From: Methanomassiliicoccales archaeon
Lineage (GTDB): Archaea > Thermoplasmatota > Thermoplasmata > Methanomassiliicoccales > UBA472
DNA: 7,677 bases
Direction: 5' to 3'
Assembly (NCBI GenBank): GCA_025457905.1
Contig: JALOTM010000061.1
Span: 1-7,677 of the forward strand
Below the pieces are notes generated by a model that saw only the letters and a program-made list of their open reading frames with translations, was not told the origin of the DNA and made no database searches. The position numbers and the translations under genes were made by a program. This document shows, one piece after another, positions 6,180 through 7,677 of the stretch (its first letter is position 1; each line of letters opens with the position of its first letter).

Positions 6180-7677
6180 CTAGCTGGGCTCGCAGGTCAC
6201 AGGCATGCCGTAGGCCTCGCTGAACATCTCGTAGAAGTCTATGATGCGGAAATCGATGCGCTCCCCGGCCTTCTCCTTCTGGGCCAGCACTCGCTCGAAG
6301 GACATCACGCAGAAGGGGCAGTTGGTGATGAGCGTGTCCACGCCGGACTCCTGAGCGATCTCGATCCTGCGCAGCGCCAGCTTATCCGCCAGCGAGGGGA
6401 AGGCCGCCCTCACGCCGCCCCCTCCTCCGCAGCAGTATCCGGAACGGGGCACCTTCACCAGCTCTACGCCCGGCATGCGGTGCATGAGGTCGATGTAGAT
6501 CTCCTCCTCCAGCCCGCTGGCCTTGATGTGGCAGGGGTAGTGGTACATCCCCTTGATGCCCAAGTGCCTCAGGTCCTTGGTGTTGAGCTGCATCCTGCGC
6601 ACCATGTACTCGCCCACATCGAAGACCCCGAACTCCATTGGTATCCCGAACTCCTTGGCCAGGGTGGGGAAGTCATGGCGGAAGGTGGAGTTGCATCCGG
6701 AGCAGCTGGTGAGGACGTGCTTGATGCCCTGCTCCGCATACCTGTTGAAGATGGTGAAGTTGTTCTCCACGAAGGGCTTGATGCTCGGCCTCTGCCCTAT
6801 CCTCATGAACGGCGAGCCGCAGCACAGCGCCCTGCGCGGGAGGTGCACCGCCACGCGGTTGGCCTGCATGATGTTGATTATGGCCCTGGCCACGCTCTGC
6901 TTGCGGCGGTTGATGATGCATCCTAGGAACAGCACTATCTCCGCCTGGGGGTCGCCCTCGAACTCCTTGATGTACTCGGGGTACAGCTCCGTGGCCGGCT
7001 TGGAGGTGACGCATACCACGCCCCCGGTGGTGATGACCGAGTTGATGAGCCGCTTGTGCTCGGCCATTGGCCCATGGCCCCCGCGGACCGCCATCTCCCT
7101 GAGCCTCTCGATGCCCTCCCTGCGGATCCTAATGTCCTTGGGGCAGGCGAACTCGCACTCCTGGTCCACCGGGCACTTGTACAGGCCGAGCTCGATGGCC
7201 TGCGCCGCCCTGCCAGTGTTGATGTCCCTGGGGTCCTTGGCGAAGCGCAGGGCGCTCACGATGGCAGCGGGCCCGAGGAACGAGCTCTCCACGTCCAGCA
7301 CGTTGCAGTCCGAGTAGCAGGCACCGCACAGGATGCAATCGCGCATGGCTTTGGACTCGGCCAGGGCCAGGGGGTCCATCCTCACACCTTCCGATGTGGC
7401 GGGGCTTGTGTTGTCCCGTACCAGGTAGGGCTGCACCTGGCGTAGGCGCTCGTAGAAAGGCTCCATGTCCACGACCAGGTCGCGGATGACGTGGAAGTGG
7501 CTGAGGGGGTCGATGACGATGACCTCGGCGGCCATGCTCGGGGTGATGCGCGTGCGGCAGGCCAGGCAGCTTCTCTTGTTCACCCTCAGCGCACATGAGC
7601 CGCAGATGGCGGCGCGGCAGCTCTGGCGGAAGCACAATGTGCCGTCGATCTCGTCCTTGACATGGTTCAGCGCGTCC
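6180..7677 (-). CDS. tfrB: Thiol:fumarate reductase subunit B-like iron-sulfur protein (N-terminus outside the window)
   Basis: In methanogens TfrB, with flavoprotein TfrA, couples oxidation of coenzymes M and B to reduction of fumarate. The 498 visible residues show an SdhB-type front half joined to an HdrB-type back half. First comes a [2Fe-2S] motif C-x4-C-x2-C-x11-C (SCRAAICGSCAL, ending SCLAC); then CILCGACYSDC, a [4Fe-4S] C-x2-C-x2-C-x3-C motif; then CPVDQECEFACP, C-x5-C-x3-CP, as in the [3Fe-4S] site of succinate dehydrogenase. Two CCG domains follow, reading C-x31-CC-x38-C-x2-C and C-x32-CC-x36-C-x2-C, the type that binds the unusual clusters of heterodisulfide reductase. The frame is open to the window edge; about 40 residues of the [2Fe-2S] domain are probably missing. 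The architecture is certain; the exact electron donor is inferred, and related SdhB-CCG fusions exist with other partners. Confidence 0.85.
   Translation of the reverse strand, partial: DALNHVKDEIDGTLCFRQSCRAAICGSCALRVNKRSCLACRTRITPSMAAEVIVIDPLSHFHVIRDLVVDMEPFYERLRQVQPYLVRDNTSPATSEGVRMDPLALAESKAMRDCILCGACYSDCNVLDVESSFLGPAAIVSALRFAKDPRDINTGRAAQAIELGLYKCPVDQECEFACPKDIRIRREGIERLREMAVRGGHGPMAEHKRLINSVITTGGVVCVTSKPATELYPEYIKEFEGDPQAEIVLFLGCIINRRKQSVARAIINIMQANRVAVHLPRRALCCGSPFMRIGQRPSIKPFVENNFTIFNRYAEQGIKHVLTSCSGCNSTFRHDFPTLAKEFGIPMEFGVFDVGEYMVRRMQLNTKDLRHLGIKGMYHYPCHIKASGLEEEIYIDLMHRMPGVELVKVPRSGYCCGGGGGVRAAFPSLADKLALRRIEIAQESGVDTLITNCPFCVMSFERVLAQKEKAGERIDFRIIDFYEMFSEAYGMPVTCEPS

Noticed and set aside
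6129..6926. 265-codon open frame on the plus strand opposite the fumarate-reductase-like gene
   Set aside because: The minus strand encodes several well-spaced cysteine motifs here; the plus-strand frame has His/Leu/Val-rich composition typical of an antisense shadow.

Overview
The window is a GC-rich piece of an archaeal chromosome. The evidence is the archaeal gene order rps13-rps4-rps11-rpo3, a stand-alone RNA polymerase subunit 3 with an inserted ferredoxin domain, a RIO-type kinase, an archaeal TATA box and strong GGAGG-type ribosome binding sites. The partial gene at the right end looks like the CoM/CoB-dependent (thiol) fumarate reductase subunit B of methanogens. This, with the GC-rich sequence, makes a euryarchaeon of the Thermoplasmata/Methanomassiliicoccales type my best guess. 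That placement is inference; no rRNA or other marker fixes it.

Layout. Left part, plus strand: the C-terminal half of alanyl-tRNA synthetase (1-1548, cut by the window edge), a 172-base gap with foldable inverted repeats and a promoter, then a tight four-gene operon for ribosomal proteins S13, S4 and S11 and RNA polymerase subunit Rpo3 (1721-4474). The operon ends at a pyrimidine-rich tract and meets a convergent gene. Right part, minus strand: a hemerythrin-domain protein (4517-5224), a divergent RIO kinase (5307-6047), and a thiol:fumarate-reductase-B-like iron-sulfur protein (6180 to beyond 7677) whose first few dozen residues lie outside the window.

The plus-strand genes belong to translation and transcription: tRNA charging, the small ribosomal subunit and RNA polymerase assembly. 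The minus-strand genes are less clearly linked: an electron-transfer subunit, an ATP-dependent kinase-like protein and a di-iron protein that may sense or bind oxygen. The gaps of about 80 and 130 bases between them do not force a single operon.

I see no CRISPR array, insertion sequence, tRNA, rRNA or defence island, and no clear undescribed multi-gene system. The more unusual points are the long low-complexity tails on S13 (both ends) and S4 (RGG-type), a [3Fe-4S]-like cysteine pattern in the Rpo3 ferredoxin domain, a perfect inverted repeat at the predicted start of the ribosomal mRNA, early termination of the usual ribosomal gene string after rpo3, and a RIO kinase lacking the usual RIO1 flexible-loop signature.
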